From Lachnospiraceae bacterium (GTDB taxonomy: Bacteria > Bacillota > Clostridia > Lachnospirales > Lachnospiraceae): a stretch of DNA of 64,000 bases. The position numbers and the translations under genes were made by a program. Location of the stretch: contig JALCRM010000001.1 in assembly GCA_022652545.1 (NCBI GenBank), forward strand, positions 186,001 to 250,000, in the 5' to 3' direction. The notes under the pieces are model-generated. The model searched no databases. It was not told the DNA's origin and saw only the letters and a program-made list of their open reading frames with translations. Position 1 is the first letter of the stretch, and each line of letters starts with the position of its first letter. Positions 46,848-56,101 of the stretch are shown here, in pieces.

Positions 46848-47594
46848 ATGACGACGGAAATTCTGTTTCCTGTTTTGAATGAACATTTGCGCCTGGAGAA
46901 GGGGATCCGCAGGACAGTGGAGTATATACGGGACCATGTCGATGCGGAAAGGTACCCGTGCAGGCTGACGATCGTGGACAACGGCTCGGACGATGACACG
47001 CCGGAGATCGGGAAACGGCTTGAAGCGGAGTTCCCGGAGGTGCATTACCTCGGCATCAGGGAGCGCGGAGTCGGGATCGCGTTCCGCACAGGCGTGGAAC
47101 AGAGCACGGCAGACATCGTGGGCTACATGGACATCGATCTTTCCACCGATATCCGCAACCTCGGAAAGACAATCGAGCTGTTTGATGCGAGGCCGGAGAT
47201 CGACTATGTGAATGCTTCGCGCTTCGGGAGCGGCGCAGAGACCACAGGGCGGAAATGGTACCGGAAGATCACCTCCAGGGGACTGCTTTTCCTTCTCCGC
47301 ACGCAGCTGAAAATGAGATCCTCCGATGCGATCGCCGGCTTTACCTTCCTGCGCAGGGAGAAGGCCCTGCAGCTCGTCAGGGAATGCTACAGCGACAACG
47401 GCTGGTTCTATATGATCGAGTTCCTGCTGCGCGCGGAGCGGGACGGCATGCGGATCCTGGACATGCCCGTGGACTGGACCGAGGATTACGATACGACCGT
47501 GCATGTCTGGAAAACGATACGCAATTACATGAAAAACATAGCGCGCCTGCGCAGGACCTTTTCGGAAGAGGACAGGCAGGGGAAAAAACACTGA
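46848..47594 (+). CDS. GT2 family glycosyltransferase
   Basis: TTEILFPVLNEHLRLEKGIRRTVEYI...LTIVDNGSDDDTPEIGKRL...GYMDIDLSTDIRNL. Confidence 0.88.
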   Translation: MTTEILFPVLNEHLRLEKGIRRTVEYIRDHVDAERYPCRLTIVDNGSDDDTPEIGKRLEAEFPEVHYLGIRERGVGIAFRTGVEQSTADIVGYMDIDLSTDIRNLGKTIELFDARPEIDYVNASRFGSGAETTGRKWYRKITSRGLLFLLRTQLKMRSSDAIAGFTFLRREKALQLVRECYSDNGWFYMIEFLLRAERDGMRILDMPVDWTEDYDTTVHVWKTIRNYMKNIARLRRTFSEEDRQGKKH

Positions 47595-47618
47595 AAGTGC
47601 GCCGGGGAAGGAGAAGTT

Positions 47619-48710
47619 TTGCTTAAGAGAGTTGATCTGACAAGAGATTTTGCAAGGCACAGGGAAGAATATATGGCGGCCATTACGAAGGTCTGTGAGG
47701 AGACAGCCTTTTCCGGCGGCAGATACGCGGACCGTTTCGAGGAAGAACTTGCCGGATATCTGGGCGTCCGGGCTGCTTCGTGCGTGAACAACGGAACGAG
47801 CGCGCTGCACCTGGCCATGCTTGCGCTGGGCGTCGGCCCCGGAGACGAGGTCATCGTACCGGCCAACACCTATATCGCGACAGCCTGGGGCGTCAGCTAT
47901 ACCGGCGCGGTACCGGTGTTTACGGACTGTACGGCGGACACCTGGGAAATAGACCCGGACGGGATCGAAGCGAAGATCACGCCCCGTACGAAGGGCATCA
48001 TCGGCGTACATCTTTACGGACAGCCGTTCGATTTTGCGAGGGTAAAGGAGATCGCGGACAGGCACGGGCTGTTTGTCGTCGAAGACTGCGCGCAGGCGAT
48101 CGCAGCGGAATTTGAAGGGAAAAAAGTGGGAGGGCTCGGAGACATCGGATGCTTCAGCTTTTACCCGGGCAAAAACCTCTATGCCTTCGGGGAAGGCGGT
48201 GCGGTCACTTCCAATGACCGGGCTGCCATTGACCGGATCAATGTCATCAAGAACCAGGGGTGCCGGGTGAGATACTACCACGAGACGCTCGGATACAATT
48301 ACAGGATGGAAGGGATACAGGGGGCTGTCCTCAGCGTATCGATGAAGTACCTGGAGGGCTGGACGGCAAGAAGACAGCAGATCGGCCGGCGCTATCTTCA
48401 GGAGATCCGCAACCCCGGGATCGTCATGCAGGCACACCCTGCCAACACGACGCCCGTATTCCATCTTTTTGAGATCGAAACGCCGGATCCGGAAGGCCTG
48501 ATCGCCTACATGAAGGAACACGACGTGGAATGCAACCGCCACTATCCGGTCCCCTGCCATCTGCAGCAGGCGTATGCCGCTCTCGGAGGACGGAAAGGGG
48601 ACTGCCCGAATGCCGAAAAACTCGCCTCGCAGTGTGTTTCCCTTCCGCTGTTTCCGGAAATGACGGATGAGGAAGCAGAATACGTGATCGATCTTTGCAA
48701 CCGGTACTGA
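47619..48710 (+). CDS. DegT/DnrJ/EryC1/StrS sugar aminotransferase
   Basis: FSGGRYADRFEEELAGYLGVRAASCVNNGTSALHLAMLALGVGPGDEVIVPANTYIATAWGV; FSFYPGKNLYAFGEGGAVTSND (PLP Lys). TTG start inferred. Confidence 0.93.
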   Translation: MLKRVDLTRDFARHREEYMAAITKVCEETAFSGGRYADRFEEELAGYLGVRAASCVNNGTSALHLAMLALGVGPGDEVIVPANTYIATAWGVSYTGAVPVFTDCTADTWEIDPDGIEAKITPRTKGIIGVHLYGQPFDFARVKEIADRHGLFVVEDCAQAIAAEFEGKKVGGLGDIGCFSFYPGKNLYAFGEGGAVTSNDRAAIDRINVIKNQGCRVRYYHETLGYNYRMEGIQGAVLSVSMKYLEGWTARRQQIGRRYLQEIRNPGIVMQAHPANTTPVFHLFEIETPDPEGLIAYMKEHDVECNRHYPVPCHLQQAYAALGGRKGDCPNAEKLASQCVSLPLFPEMTDEEAEYVIDLCNRY

Positions 48711-48744
48711 TACAGCGCAGGAAGGGGACGCAGGAGGGCAGTTT

Positions 48745-50472
48745 ATGCTGGTCGTGATCCTCAGCTGGGCGTATATGCTGTTCCTGTGCCTGATCGCAGG
48801 CACAGGGCTGCAGGCTGTCTTCAGGCATACCGGACTTGCGTCCCGCAGCAGGGCAGCCGGCCTTACACAGACGGCCGTAACAGGGGCGGCCGCACTCACC
48901 GTATATGCCGAATACTACAGTATTTTCGGCGGCGTGAATACGGCAGCACATGTCGTCATGCTCGCCGTGCTGGCTTTTCCTGCTGTTTTATGCCGCAGGG
49001 AATTGCGCCGGCTGTTTCCGGAACTGCGAAGGATCTTTTTCTCAGGGGAAGGGATCCTGCAGACTGCTCTTATTCTGGTCATCGCTTTTTACTGCTCCCG
49101 GGGTCCTTTTCACACGGACACGGGGATCTACCATGCGCAGGCCATCCGTATCATCGAGGAGTACGGTCTGCTCAAGGGCATGGGAAACCTGCAGGAACAC
49201 TTTGCCTACAACAGCAGTTACCTGGCTTTTGCGGCCCTGTTCACGATGAGCCGTATCCTGCCGGCAGCGCTGCATACGACGACGGGCTTTTTTGCCGCAC
49301 TCGTTTCCTGCCAGGCGCTGCACAGACTCCTGCACCTGCGCCGTCACCGCAGCCGTCTGCAGGCAGCCGCAGCGGCTGCCGCGCTGCTTTATCTGTTCAC
49401 GGATATCACGGGAAGCGTTTCGCCTGCCACGGATTACGGCACGATGTATTTTCTGCTCTATCTTTTCGGAGCCTGGATCGCCTGCGCGGAAGAGGGCGGC
49501 TCTGCGGAAGAAGGGGAGGCGAAGCTCCTGCGCTGCGGGCAGCTTTCCGTGCTTGCGCTGTTTTGCGTATCTCTCAAGCTTTCGGCGGCCTGCGCGGTGC
49601 TCCTTGCCCTGTATCCGCTGGCAGGCCTGCTGCGGCGAAAGAAAGGCCGGCATGTATTGCTGTCTGCTGCGGAGGGGGCAGTCTGTATTCTGCCGTTTCT
49701 GGTCCGTAATGTCCTCATATCAGGCTGGCTTTTCTATCCGGTGGAACAGATCGATCTCTTCCGCGTAGTCTGGAAGGTCCCCGCGGAATACCTGAGGACG
49801 GACGCCGCCCAGATCAAGGCCTGGGGGCGCTGTCTGTACGATGTGGAAAAACTCGGAGAGCCGCTGCAGCAGTGGCTTCCGGTCTGGTACCACGGACAGC
49901 AGAGCTATGAACAGATGCTGATAAAGACCCAGTTCATCGGCGGCGCCGCGCTGCTTTTTGTCCTGTGCAGGCGTCTGCGGCGCAGGCAGGTAAGGCCGGC
50001 GATTGCGCTGTATTTCATAACGCTGGCGGCAGGGATCGCATTCTGGTTCCTGACAGCACCCTTTATCCGCTACGGCCTGGCATTCCTGCTGCTTTTTCCG
50101 CTGTGCGCCCTGGGGGAGGCGGCGGAGGAACTGGAAAAGGCCGCGGGTGCCGGACACAGGAAAGCCGGCCTTCTTTCGGAAGGCGCGCTGTGTGTGCTCT
50201 GTCTGTGCTGTTTTGCAGGGTGGATCGTAAATTATGCCGGCGACGATCTGAAATTCATCCGTGAAAATGCAGGGGCGGGATACTATGTGCTGCAGGAGCC
50301 CTTTGAGGATTCGGAAACGGCGAGCGAGGAGAGGAACGGGTGCCGGATCTATTATTCGGTGAAGGGTACGGTAAACTCCTATTACCATTGCCCTTCCACC
50401 TGCTACCGATCCATGCTGGAGCGGACGGAACTGATCGGAAACACGATAGAAAGCGGGTTCCGGGCCAGGTGA
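48745..50472 (+). CDS. Large polytopic membrane protein, GT-C-like (LIC_10190-type), paralogue of 25959-27701
   Basis: ALTVYAEYYSIFGGVNTAAHVV; FHTDTGIYHAQAIRIIEEYGLLKGMGNLQEHFAYNSSYLAFAALF. Confidence 0.7.
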   Translation: MLVVILSWAYMLFLCLIAGTGLQAVFRHTGLASRSRAAGLTQTAVTGAAALTVYAEYYSIFGGVNTAAHVVMLAVLAFPAVLCRRELRRLFPELRRIFFSGEGILQTALILVIAFYCSRGPFHTDTGIYHAQAIRIIEEYGLLKGMGNLQEHFAYNSSYLAFAALFTMSRILPAALHTTTGFFAALVSCQALHRLLHLRRHRSRLQAAAAAAALLYLFTDITGSVSPATDYGTMYFLLYLFGAWIACAEEGGSAEEGEAKLLRCGQLSVLALFCVSLKLSAACAVLLALYPLAGLLRRKKGRHVLLSAAEGAVCILPFLVRNVLISGWLFYPVEQIDLFRVVWKVPAEYLRTDAAQIKAWGRCLYDVEKLGEPLQQWLPVWYHGQQSYEQMLIKTQFIGGAALLFVLCRRLRRRQVRPAIALYFITLAAGIAFWFLTAPFIRYGLAFLLLFPLCALGEAAEELEKAAGAGHRKAGLLSEGALCVLCLCCFAGWIVNYAGDDLKFIRENAGAGYYVLQEPFEDSETASEERNGCRIYYSVKGTVNSYYHCPSTCYRSMLERTELIGNTIESGFRAR

Positions 50473-50545
50473 CTGCCGGTCGGAAACCGTCCGGAAGACG
50501 TTTGCGGAAAGCCTGCAGACCATCTGCAGACCGCGTAAACGTTTA

Positions 50546-50574
50546 TTGACACCGTGCACATTTGCCTATAAAAT
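50546..50574 (+). promoter_or_regulatory. Putative sigma-A promoter of rny (TTGACA-N17-TAAAAT)
   Basis: TTGACA 50546-50551; TAAAAT 50569-50574, about 50 bp upstream of ATG. Confidence 0.7.
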
Positions 50575-50623
50575 AAAGAAGTTATAGTTTGCCTACAATT
50601 TCATAAGGAGGTGCTCCTGTATC

Positions 50624-52171
50624 ATGTTGGGAATCATCATTGCGGTGATTGTCTCCCTCGTGATCGCAGTGCCGGCTACTTACGCAGTGACGTCGAGCTA
50701 TCGGAAGAAACAGGCCGAAGCAAAGATCGGAAGTGCGGAAGAGAAGGCAAGGGCTATCATCGATGAAGCACTTTCTGCTGCTGAGACCAAAAAGCGTGAA
50801 GCACTGCTCGAAGTCAAGGAAGAATCCATCAAGACCAGGAATGATCTTGAGAAAGAGATCCGGGACAGAAGAGCGGAAGTACAGCGCAATGAACGCAGGA
50901 TTCAGCAGAAGGAAGAGACAGTCGACAGAAAGTCCGACGCTCTGGAACGCAAGGAACAGGGCCTGATCACACGGGAAGAATCTCTGCAGAAACAGAAAGA
51001 TGAAATCACCACTCTCAACGAGCAGAAAGTACAGGAACTCGAACGGATTTCCGGACTGACCTCCGAACAGGCAAAGGAATACCTTTTAAAAACTGTTGAG
51101 GAAGATGTAAAGCACGATTCCGCTGTCATGATCAAGGAAATGGAAGCGGAAGCCAAGGAAGAAGCCGACAAGAAGGCGAGAGAGCTTGTTATCAATGCCA
51201 TACAGAGATGTGCGGCCGATAACGTAGCCGAAGCCACGATCTCCGTCGTGCAGCTTCCGAACGACGAAATGAAGGGAAGGATCATCGGCAGAGAGGGCCG
51301 CAACATCAGGACCCTGGAGACGATGACCGGCGTCGACCTTATCATCGACGATACACCCGAAGCCGTCGTGATCTCCGGTTTTGATCCGATCCGCCGCGAG
51401 GTGGCAAGGATCGCGCTGGAAAAACTGATCGTGGACGGGCGTATTCATCCGGCCAGGATCGAAGAGATGGTCGAGAAAGCCAAAAAGGAAGTTGACGCCA
51501 GGATCAAAGAAGAAGGCGAAGCGGCTACTCTCGAGGTCGGTGTACACGGTATCCATCCTGAACTTGTCAAACTTCTCGGACGCATGCATTTCCGTACCAG
51601 CTACGGGCAGAATGCATTGAAGCATTCCATTGAGGTAGCACAGCTTTCCGGCCTCCTTGCAGGGGAATTGGGCCTGGATGTGCGCATGGCGAAAAGGGCA
51701 GGTCTCTTGCATGACATAGGCAAGGCCGTGGACCATGAAATGGAAGGCTCGCACGTACAGCTCGGCGCTGAACTCTGCCGTAAGTACAAGGAATCGCCCA
51801 TTGTCATCAATGCGGTCGAATCCCACCACGGCGACGTCGAACCGAACAATCTGATCTCCTGCCTTGTACAGGCGTCGGATACCATCTCGGCAGCACGGCC
51901 GGGTGCGAGAAGAGAAACACTGGAGGCCTACACCACCAGACTCAAACAGCTTGAAGATATAACCAACAGTTTTAAAGGGGTTGCCAGTTCCTTTGCTATT
52001 CAGGCAGGACGGGAAGTTCGTGTAATGGTAGTTCCTGACCAGATCAGTGATGCTGATATGGTGCTGCTCGCCCGTGATATTTCCAAAAAGATCGAAGCGG
52101 AAATGGAATATCCGGGGCAGATCAAAGTCAATGTCATACGTGAATCGCGCGTGACGGACTACGCAAAATGA
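50624..52171 (+). CDS. rny: Ribonuclease Y
   Basis: N-terminal TM, long coiled coil, KH domain ([49 protein letters not shown]) and HD domain ([17 protein letters not shown]). Confidence 0.98.
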   Translation: MLGIIIAVIVSLVIAVPATYAVTSSYRKKQAEAKIGSAEEKARAIIDEALSAAETKKREALLEVKEESIKTRNDLEKEIRDRRAEVQRNERRIQQKEETVDRKSDALERKEQGLITREESLQKQKDEITTLNEQKVQELERISGLTSEQAKEYLLKTVEEDVKHDSAVMIKEMEAEAKEEADKKARELVINAIQRCAADNVAEATISVVQLPNDEMKGRIIGREGRNIRTLETMTGVDLIIDDTPEAVVISGFDPIRREVARIALEKLIVDGRIHPARIEEMVEKAKKEVDARIKEEGEAATLEVGVHGIHPELVKLLGRMHFRTSYGQNALKHSIEVAQLSGLLAGELGLDVRMAKRAGLLHDIGKAVDHEMEGSHVQLGAELCRKYKESPIVINAVESHHGDVEPNNLISCLVQASDTISAARPGARRETLEAYTTRLKQLEDITNSFKGVASSFAIQAGREVRVMVVPDQISDADMVLLARDISKKIEAEMEYPGQIKVNVIRESRVTDYAK

Positions 52172-52197
52172 TCTTCAGATAAACAAAGACAAGAGGC

Positions 52198-52232
52198 GGC
52201 CATATCCCGAAGAAGGGTATGGCCGTTTTTTT
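52198..52232 (+). terminator. Rho-independent terminator of rny
   Basis: GGCCATATCCC-gaagaa-GGGTATGGCC followed by GTTTTTTTG. Confidence 0.85.
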
Positions 52233-52278
52233 GTCTTCCCGGTGTCCGTATGGAGACTGTCGGAACCGGCAGGGAGCG

Positions 52279-52287
52279 TGTTATAAT
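52279..52287 (+). promoter_or_regulatory. Extended -10 promoter element (TGTTATAAT) for the downstream glycan module
   Basis: TGnTATAAT just after the rny terminator. Confidence 0.5.
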
Positions 52288-52321
52288 GATGTCCGGTCCG
52301 GCGCACGGAGGAAACGGCAGG

Positions 52322-53911
52322 GTGCACAGAAAAGGCAGATTCGATAAGAAAAGACTGCTCCTTTCGGCGGGGGTGTTTTCCCTGCTTTTCATGGTGTACT
52401 CGTTTTTCCTGAACTTTTCCATGATCTCCGACCATATTTCCATGTACTACAAGGATCCCGGGATCTCGAAGGCTTCCTTCATATCCAGCTTTGCGGGCGG
52501 CAGGATCGGCAATTACGCTCTGCAGCTTTGCAGATATTTCTTCGCACTGTTCCACGTGTCAAAATATGAAAATCAGCTCGTACTGCAGCTGCTCCTTCTG
52601 ATACTGCTGACCTGCACCCTTATGAAACTGGAAAAAATGACGTCGCGGTACTTCGGCGGCAGATACTCCGAAACGGTACAGCTCCTGCTTCTGTCGATCT
52701 GTTTTGTCAATCCGTATTTCGTGGAGACTTTTCACTATGTTGCCTGGGAACTGGGTGCCGCGCTGTTCATCTGTGTCTGTGCGGGCAGTTGTTTCGAAAA
52801 GAAAAAGTACCTGTGCAGCGCCCTGCTTCTGCTGCTTGTGATCTCCATATACCAGAGCTATGCGGAACTGTATCTGATCTTCGGCATCCTGCTCGTATTC
52901 CTGCGCGAAAACGGGAAACCCACCAAAGCGTTTTTCCGCTCTCAGCTGCAGCTCCTGCTGATCACGGTCGCAGCAGCCCTTGCCGATATTCTTCCGATCA
53001 AGGCCGCGGTGTACTTCGGCATGATCGGAGAAGAAGTCAAGCCGGTGAACATGCAGGGGGGTCTCTGGAACAGACTGTACAATGCAGCTGCCTGCTACAA
53101 GATCATGTCGGTGGACGGCTTCGGATATTTCCCGAAATGGATGCTGTTTTTTGTAACGGCAGCGCTTTTCCTGGCGGGGCTGGCCTTTATGCTGAAACGC
53201 AGGGCTTCCGTACCGGAACTGCTGCTGTTTGCCGCAGTCAGCGGGATACAGCAGTTTCTGACCATAGCCATTTACCTGATCTCGGGCTCCTGGGTGACCG
53301 GCAGGACCGGGTGGCCGTATTTTGCCGCCATGGCGGCTTCCTTCCTTCTGGCGCTTTTTGAGATACAGAAGACAGCGGCGGAATGCGCAGGACAGGGCGC
53401 GGCGGCACGGAAAGACGTGACCCTGCCGGATGCCGGGACGGCCGAAGACGGGAAGAGAGGGCTGTGGAGCGGAAGCAACTTTGTCTTTGCCGTTTTCCTG
53501 CTGCTTGCCTTCTTTGACCTGTATGTGACGGAGACAGTGGAAACAGACAGCTATATCGCCAATAAGCTGGATGAGCTGGAACTCTCCGAGGTCGAAGCGG
53601 AGATCCGGAATTATGAAAAACAGAGCGGCACGGAAGTAACGGAGGTGTCTGCCCGCAGAACGCCGGACAGCATGTATTATTCACCGCTTCTCAATCTCCA
53701 TTCGGTAGCGACTACCTCCAACATAACCATGCTGTATAATGCATGGTCGGACGTGGAGGCCCTGAATTATTTCGAGGGAGAGTCCTACGCGGAATTTGAA
53801 ATGACAGACGCCGATTACAGCCGGCTGTTCGGGGACCGTACCTGGAAGACATTCATACCGGAAGAACAGCTGGTATTTGAAGGCAGCCGGCTCTACTGGG
53901 CGATATACTGA
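52322..53911 (+). CDS. GtrII-like (glucosyltransferase domain) polytopic membrane protein
   Basis: KKRLLLSAGVFSLLFMVYSFFLNFSMISDHISMYYKDPG...; many TM; followed by a GtrB-like GT2. GTG 52322 chosen because upstream ATGs overlap the putative -10; the ORF is open from 52250. Confidence 0.65.
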   Translation: MHRKGRFDKKRLLLSAGVFSLLFMVYSFFLNFSMISDHISMYYKDPGISKASFISSFAGGRIGNYALQLCRYFFALFHVSKYENQLVLQLLLLILLTCTLMKLEKMTSRYFGGRYSETVQLLLLSICFVNPYFVETFHYVAWELGAALFICVCAGSCFEKKKYLCSALLLLLVISIYQSYAELYLIFGILLVFLRENGKPTKAFFRSQLQLLLITVAAALADILPIKAAVYFGMIGEEVKPVNMQGGLWNRLYNAAACYKIMSVDGFGYFPKWMLFFVTAALFLAGLAFMLKRRASVPELLLFAAVSGIQQFLTIAIYLISGSWVTGRTGWPYFAAMAASFLLALFEIQKTAAECAGQGAAARKDVTLPDAGTAEDGKRGLWSGSNFVFAVFLLLAFFDLYVTETVETDSYIANKLDELELSEVEAEIRNYEKQSGTEVTEVSARRTPDSMYYSPLLNLHSVATTSNITMLYNAWSDVEALNYFEGESYAEFEMTDADYSRLFGDRTWKTFIPEEQLVFEGSRLYWAIY

Positions 53912-53963
53912 GAGATGCGGGGCGGTGACAAAGCACCGGCTGCCCGCATTCGGAGGAACACCA

Positions 53964-54917
53964 ATGGAAGGCAAGAAGAAAACGATCGATATCGTGATCC
54001 CCTGCAGCAATGAGCAGGAGTGCGTGCGTCTGATCCATGACAGGGTGCAGTCTGTTTTCTGCAGCCGGCTCACCGGCTATGAATGGCGGATCCTGTTTAT
54101 CGATGACGGCAGCAGCGACAATACGCTGGAGGAGATCAGGAAGCTGGCAGGTTCCGACCCTGCGCATGTCTTTTATATTTCGTTCACCCGGCATTTCGGG
54201 AAGGAAGCGGCTGTCTATGCGGGACTTGAGCACAGCACAGGCGAATATACGGCGGTCATGGACTGCGACCTGCAGCATCCGCCGGAGATGCTGGCAGAAA
54301 TGGCGGAGGCTCTCGAAAAGGAAGATTACGACTGCGCTGCGGCACAGAGAACGCAGAAGATCGGCAGACCGAGCATACAGCGTTTTATATCGGACGTATA
54401 CTATCACATGATCAACTGGGTGACCGGTCTTAACTTTGTGCCGGGGATGACCGACTACCGCCTGATGAAGCGCCGCGTCGTGGAATCAGTACTGGAACTG
54501 CAGGAAAGAGAGAGGTTTCTGAAAGGCATCTATGCCTGGGTAGGATTCCGGACCAAGTGGATCGCATACGAAAATGTCGAACGGGCTGCCGGCAAGTCCA
54601 GCTGGTCCTTCAAAGGCCTCTGGAACTATGCAAAGAGCGGTTTCATGGCCTATGCGACAACGCCTCTCCGGGGCGTCGTCTGGCTCGGCATGGTGGGAGT
54701 CGCGGTATCTGTCGTGTACGGGATCACAGTCCTTGTCGATTCTCTTTCCGGTCTGCGGGCGTGGCAGGATACGACTACGATCATTCTGCTGCTCCTGTTC
54801 TTCGGCAGCGTGATCGTTACGATCCTCGGCATCATCGGGGAATATCTGGCCAGGATCTACATGGAAGTCAAGAAACGGCCGATCTATATCGGGAAAGAGA
54901 CGAATATCGGAAAATGA
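53964..54917 (+). CDS. GT2 polyprenyl-phosphate glycosyltransferase (GtrB-like)
   Basis: KTIDIVIPCSNEQECVRLIHDRVQSVF...IDDGSSDNTLEEIRKL...MDCDLQHPPEMLAEM; C-term FFGSVIVTILGIIGEYLARIYMEVKKRPIYI. Confidence 0.92.
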   Translation: MEGKKKTIDIVIPCSNEQECVRLIHDRVQSVFCSRLTGYEWRILFIDDGSSDNTLEEIRKLAGSDPAHVFYISFTRHFGKEAAVYAGLEHSTGEYTAVMDCDLQHPPEMLAEMAEALEKEDYDCAAAQRTQKIGRPSIQRFISDVYYHMINWVTGLNFVPGMTDYRLMKRRVVESVLELQERERFLKGIYAWVGFRTKWIAYENVERAAGKSSWSFKGLWNYAKSGFMAYATTPLRGVVWLGMVGVAVSVVYGITVLVDSLSGLRAWQDTTTIILLLLFFGSVIVTILGIIGEYLARIYMEVKKRPIYIGKETNIGK

Positions 54918-56068
54918 AAAAAAACATACTCGCACTTTCCTGGAGGGATATCCGTTCCCCAAAGATGGGCGGGGCGGAAGTGCTGTCCCACGGGATGCTG
55001 AAAAGGCTGGATCCGGACCGGTATGAGATCACGCACCTTTCGGCTGCCTGCAAAGGTGCTCCTGCGGAGGAGATCATCGACGGCATCCGGTATATCCGAA
55101 GGGGCGGTATTTTGACCGTGATCTGGCACGCCTTCCGCTATTACCGCCGTAACAGGGACCATATCGACTACGTGATCGACGAGTGCAATACACACCGCTT
55201 TTTCACCCCCTTCTATGTGCCGCGCAGCAGGCGTGTACTGTTCATTCATCAGCTGACAAGAGAGATCTGGTTCGTAAACTGCCCCTTCCTTCCGGCCCTG
55301 CTCGGCTATCTTGCAGAGACGCCGATGCTGAAGATCTACCGCAGGAATATGACGGTGACGGTATCGGAATCCACGAAGCAGGACCTGATCGGCATAGGCT
55401 TTTCGCCGGAGCGCATTCAGATCCTGCACAACGGTATTGACGACGGCATCCGGAAGTATATGGAGGAGGAGATCCCCGAGGAAAAGGCCCCCGTGTTCAT
55501 CTACATCGGCAGGTATGCCGCCTACAAGGGAATAGACATCTGTCTGTCCGCTTTTGCGGCTGCCGGAAGGTCACTGCCCGGTGCGCGCCTCTGGATGGCA
55601 GGCAAAGTGGACATGGACTACTTTGAAAAACATCTGAAGCCTGTATGTGAGAAGGAAGGCCTCACGTGGGCTTTCTCTCCGGAGCCGTCGGACAGCGATG
55701 TCACGCTGCTCGGCTATGTCAGCGAGGAGGACAAATACCGCCTGATGAAAAGGGCTCATCTGCTGCTGTTTCCGTCCCTCCGGGAAGGCTGGGGCATTAT
55801 CGTCACGGAGGCGGCTCTTCTCGGAACGCCCAGTCTGGTGTATGATGCACCGGGGGCCAGGGATGCCGTGGACCACGGAAGGGCAGGATACCTTTGCGGG
55901 GAAAGAAATGCCGCTTGCTTTGCGCAGAAAATGATTGCTTCCGTGACGGATCTGCCGGAATATGAAGAGATGAAGGCTGCGGCATGTGCTTTTTCAAAAG
56001 ACAGACTCTGGGGAAGCCCGGTCCAGCAGCAGGAAATCAGGGAACTGGAGGAACGGGTCTTTCCCTGA
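54914..56068 (+). CDS. GT4 family glycosyltransferase
   Basis: SWRDIRSPKMGGAEVLSHGMLKRLDPDRYEITHLSA...TVTVSESTKQDLIGIGF...IYIGRYAAYKGIDICLSAF...FPSLREGWGIIVTEAALLGTPSLVYD. Confidence 0.93.
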   Translation: MKKNILALSWRDIRSPKMGGAEVLSHGMLKRLDPDRYEITHLSAACKGAPAEEIIDGIRYIRRGGILTVIWHAFRYYRRNRDHIDYVIDECNTHRFFTPFYVPRSRRVLFIHQLTREIWFVNCPFLPALLGYLAETPMLKIYRRNMTVTVSESTKQDLIGIGFSPERIQILHNGIDDGIRKYMEEEIPEEKAPVFIYIGRYAAYKGIDICLSAFAAAGRSLPGARLWMAGKVDMDYFEKHLKPVCEKEGLTWAFSPEPSDSDVTLLGYVSEEDKYRLMKRAHLLLFPSLREGWGIIVTEAALLGTPSLVYDAPGARDAVDHGRAGYLCGERNAACFAQKMIASVTDLPEYEEMKAAACAFSKDRLWGSPVQQQEIRELEERVFP

Positions 56069-56101
56069 TACGATACGGAAAGCGTTCCGCGAGGTAGCCG
56101 T

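Noticed and set aside
45426-48899. 1157-aa minus-strand ORF
   Set aside because: It lies opposite four well-recognised plus-strand genes (GT2, FAD oxidoreductase, GT2, DegT). Long antisense open frames are expected from high-GC codon bias, and its translation resembles no known family.
11410-50600. Mobile element carrying the glycan locus
   Set aside because: I looked for transposase, integrase/recombinase, phage or conjugation proteins and for terminal repeats and recognised none, so insertion is argued only from gene order.
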